From the NCBI RefSeq assembly GCF_000718005.1, contig NZ_JODV01000006.1: a DNA stretch of 64,000 nucleotides; one strand, given 5' to 3'. Source of the DNA: Actinoalloteichus_B caeruleus (GTDB lineage: Bacteria; Actinomycetota; Actinomycetes; Mycobacteriales; Pseudonocardiaceae). Position numbers and translations under genes: made by a program. Positions 62,479 to 64,000 of the stretch are shown here, in pieces (position 1 is the stretch's first letter; each line of letters begins with the position of its first letter). The notes beneath the pieces were generated by a model. The model was not told the origin of the DNA, searched no databases, and was given only the letters and a program-made list of their open reading frames with translations.

Positions 62479-62727
62479 TCATGGGCACTTTCTCGCGCGA
62501 GACGTGCTCGTGGGGGAGGCGAGCTCACCCACCGATCCGCCACGCGATGTCGCGATCCCGGGCATGACGAACGCGGGGAGCCCCGCCAACTCCGCCGGGT
62601 CGGCAGGCGGCAACTTGAAAGGGCCTGACGCCGGCCATAGCCCACTCTCTTCGTGGTGATGGGCGTACTTCAGGTTGACCTCAGCCACAAGGCATCGAGG
62701 GCCAGCCTTGCCAACCTGGGATCTCAC
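62479..62727 (-). CDS. Doubtful small ORF divergent to the glycosylase gene
   Basis: 82 codons (GTG at 62727) or 69 codons (GTG at 62688). Unlike most spurious frames here the product is not Arg-rich: it reads EVNLKYAHHHEESGLWPASG then FKLPPADPAELAGLPAF. About 78% of the third codon positions in the shorter version are G or C, below the clear genes nearby but above random for this region. No clear ribosome binding site. It could be a short peptide gene, including a substrate for the radical-SAM-like enzyme at the window end, or chance. Treat as a candidate only. Confidence 0.2.
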   Translation of the reverse strand: MRSQVGKAGPRCLVAEVNLKYAHHHEESGLWPASGPFKLPPADPAELAGLPAFVMPGIATSRGGSVGELASPTSTSRARKCP

Positions 62728-62735
62728 AGTAAGGT
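62708..62735 (+). promoter_or_regulatory. Promoter of the glycosylase/radical-SAM operon
   Basis: -35 TTGCCA at 62708-62713, 16-bp spacer, -10 TAAGGT at 62730-62735. The -10 ends 7 nt before an in-frame GTG at 62743, so the transcript is probably leaderless. Confidence 0.55.
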
Positions 62736-62742
62736 GCCCTTA

Positions 62743-63747
62743 GTGGTGACCCCGCTACGTCCAGTCACCGCCCTGGTTCAGGACCCGGACCGGCTGAAGC
62801 ACCTGGCCGAGCGTCATCCCGTGCTGGTCTCGCTGACGGCCATGCCCGGCACAGTCCACTTGGAAGTGAAGCGTGATCGGCATGATGAGTGCGCACCCCG
62901 CGAGCGGAAGGACGACGCCGGAGTGATCGTTGACTCGGTGATGACCGACCACCCGTCCTGGCTCGCTAGCGGTACTGGCGCCTTCCGAGCTGTGCGCTGC
63001 GGAAACGCCGTCTGGGCGATGACCGTCGCCTCCGCCGAGGACGGTTGTCGCCAGCGCACCGCCGTCGATCGCGTGTCCGGTGATGGGGAGGCGCCAGTGG
63101 TCGACGTGGTTGATCCCGCGACTCTGACCGGGGCAGGCGACATCGTCGACAACCTGCGTGCCGCTGGACAAGTGGCGCGGTGGCGCAACCCGGATCTGTG
63201 GGACGCGTTGGCCACCTCGATCGTGCGGCAGGTCATCCGGGCGGGTCAGGCCCGCAAGCTCTACCGCGCCTTCGGCCAAGCCCACGGCGAGCCGGTAGTC
63301 ACCTCGCACGGCCAGACGTGGCTGTTCCCTGATCCGGCGACGGTGCTCGAGCTGTCCGACGCCGAGTTCACGCGGCTGGGCATGGCGTTCAAAGCACGTC
63401 CCTTGCGCGCCGCCGCGGAAGCGTACCTGGAGTTCGGCGCCAAGTGGGCCGAACTCGAGCCGTCCACGCTGGTCGGCGAGGTGCAGAACGTACCGCGAAT
63501 CGGTCCCTGGACCGCCGGCGCGACCGTAGCCGACCTCACCAACGACTACACCCTGTATCCCTTCGCCGACCTCGCCGTCCGCACCTGGGCGAAACGCCTC
63601 GCACCGCAGCGACTTTGGCCGGATACCGAGCCGGAGTTCGCGCGGGTGTGGGCGGAGGCGGCGGGGGGGCAGCTGTCCGCGCGGACCCTGCTCACTCTCG
63701 CCTGGGGAGTACGCCATGCCCGCACAACCGGAGTCGTCGCTCTCTAA
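62743..63747 (+). CDS. HhH-GPD superfamily DNA glycosylase-like protein
   Basis: 334 residues if it starts at the leaderless GTG at 62743; a later start at ATG 62941 would leave 268. The first 130 residues are of unknown fold. The HhH-GPD domain covers about 150-320: LWDALATSIVRQVIRAGQAR, the helix-hairpin-helix VPRIGPWTAGATVADL, and YPFADLAVRTWAKR, whose Asp fits the catalytic position. AlkA/MutY-type enzymes remove damaged bases. There is no Cys4 iron-sulfur cluster at the end. The 3' end overlaps the next gene by 32 nt. Codon use is less G/C-biased than in the core genes, which suggests transfer. Confidence 0.8.
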   Translation: MVTPLRPVTALVQDPDRLKHLAERHPVLVSLTAMPGTVHLEVKRDRHDECAPRERKDDAGVIVDSVMTDHPSWLASGTGAFRAVRCGNAVWAMTVASAEDGCRQRTAVDRVSGDGEAPVVDVVDPATLTGAGDIVDNLRAAGQVARWRNPDLWDALATSIVRQVIRAGQARKLYRAFGQAHGEPVVTSHGQTWLFPDPATVLELSDAEFTRLGMAFKARPLRAAAEAYLEFGAKWAELEPSTLVGEVQNVPRIGPWTAGATVADLTNDYTLYPFADLAVRTWAKRLAPQRLWPDTEPEFARVWAEAAGGQLSARTLLTLAWGVRHARTTGVVAL

Positions 63748-64000
63748 CCTGATCGCCGGTGCCGAGCACACCCGCCCGCTCGATGCCATCTTCGTCAACG
63801 CGCCCCTACGCGACTACACCCAACGGCCACGGGTCAACGACTTCACCCTGCCGGTCCTCGGCATGGGCTACCTCGCGACCTACGCCACGGCCCAGGGGTT
63901 CAACGTCGGTGTCCTGGATGCCGAAGCGCACGGCCAAGGCATCGCCGCAACCGTCGACCTGATCAACAGGCGGGGGCCTCGGTGGGTCGGGTTCAATCTG
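63716..64000 (+). CDS. Cobalamin-binding radical-SAM-like protein, N-terminal part (cut by window end)
   Basis: 95 codons are visible and the frame is still open. ATG at 63716 has GGGGAG 6 nt upstream and lies within the glycosylase gene, 32 nt before its stop. After 20 residues comes AIFVNAPLRDY, then FTLPVLGMGYLATYATAQGF, NVGVLDAEAHGQGI, a helix TVDLINRRG and PRWVGFNL. This alternation (hydrophobic strand, LGxGYLA helix, V-D/E loop, VGI/F-N-L strand) is the Rossmann-like B12-binding domain that heads class B radical SAM enzymes. The CxxxCxxC motif would lie beyond the window, so the radical SAM call is inference. Confidence 0.6.
   Translation, partial: MPAQPESSLSNLIAGAEHTRPLDAIFVNAPLRDYTQRPRVNDFTLPVLGMGYLATYATAQGFNVGVLDAEAHGQGIAATVDLINRRGPRWVGFNL

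Larger units (their letters stand above)
62379..62742. other. Lower-GC gap before the glycosylase gene
   Basis: 364 bases with visibly more A/T than the region to the left. Contains a doubtful minus-strand frame (listed separately) and the glycosylase promoter at the right end. Confidence 0.45.

Noticed and set aside
1..64000. Insertion sequences, prophage genes, toxin-antitoxin pairs or restriction systems
   Set aside because: No transposase, integrase, phage structural, toxin-antitoxin or restriction motif was recognised in any convincing frame.

Overview
The window reads as one contiguous piece of a very GC-rich actinomycete chromosome (class Actinomycetia). The evidence is the strong G/C bias at third codon positions, frequent GTG starts, the mismatch endonuclease NucS, an Asp-for-Cys MurA, DUF2550 beside the ATP synthase genes, and the core order argS-lysA-hom-thrC-thrB-rho-rpmE-prfA-prmC-tsaC-glyA-wecA-atp. 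An ectoine-type ABC importer, a full Mrp Na+/H+ antiporter operon and several secreted hydrolases suggest a soil or salt-tolerant filamentous organism. Genus cannot be fixed from the window.

Layout. 1-10.4 kb: 3' part of an aldehyde dehydrogenase, a lipoprotein, a frameshifted B12-binding-domain pseudogene beside tspO, nucS, a secreted subtilase, a Nudix hydrolase and the ehuBCDA importer. 10.4-11.8 kb: a gene-free stretch. 11.8-28 kb: murA, a PduO-type adenosyltransferase, DUF2550, and the ATP synthase genes. The ATP synthase cluster is split: about 4.1 kb of opposite-strand sequence lies between atpD and atpC. It holds a SigE-family ECF sigma factor with a 510-residue membrane partner, preceded by a decayed tandem copy of the same pair. 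28-44.7 kb: glyA, tsaC, a secreted GH16 glucanase, prmC, prfA, rpmE, rho, thrB-thrC-hom-lysA-argS. 45-53 kb: DUF3105 and DUF305 proteins, a cation diffusion facilitator, tRNA-Arg(CCG), TetR and HxlR regulators, small proteins and a gene-poor stretch of lower GC. 53-59 kb: mrpA(B)CDEFG. 59-64 kb: S4-domain protein, trypsin-like protease, VOC protein, an NAD-binding reductase. At the right edge an HhH-GPD DNA glycosylase overlaps the start of a cobalamin-binding radical-SAM-like gene that is cut by the window end.

How the genes work together. wecA/murA supply cell-wall precursors; atp genes make ATP from the proton gradient; Mrp and Ehu serve ion and osmolyte balance; hom-thrC-thrB and lysA form the aspartate-family amino-acid block, tightly overlapped behind argS. 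Many starts have a TANNNT -10 box only 6-8 nt upstream, which points to leaderless transcripts (DUF3558-like lipoprotein, tspO, nucS, murA, pduO, argS, tetR, HhH-GPD gene).

The most unusual parts are the sigma/partner module inside the ATP synthase locus and the glycosylase plus radical-SAM-like pair at the right end.
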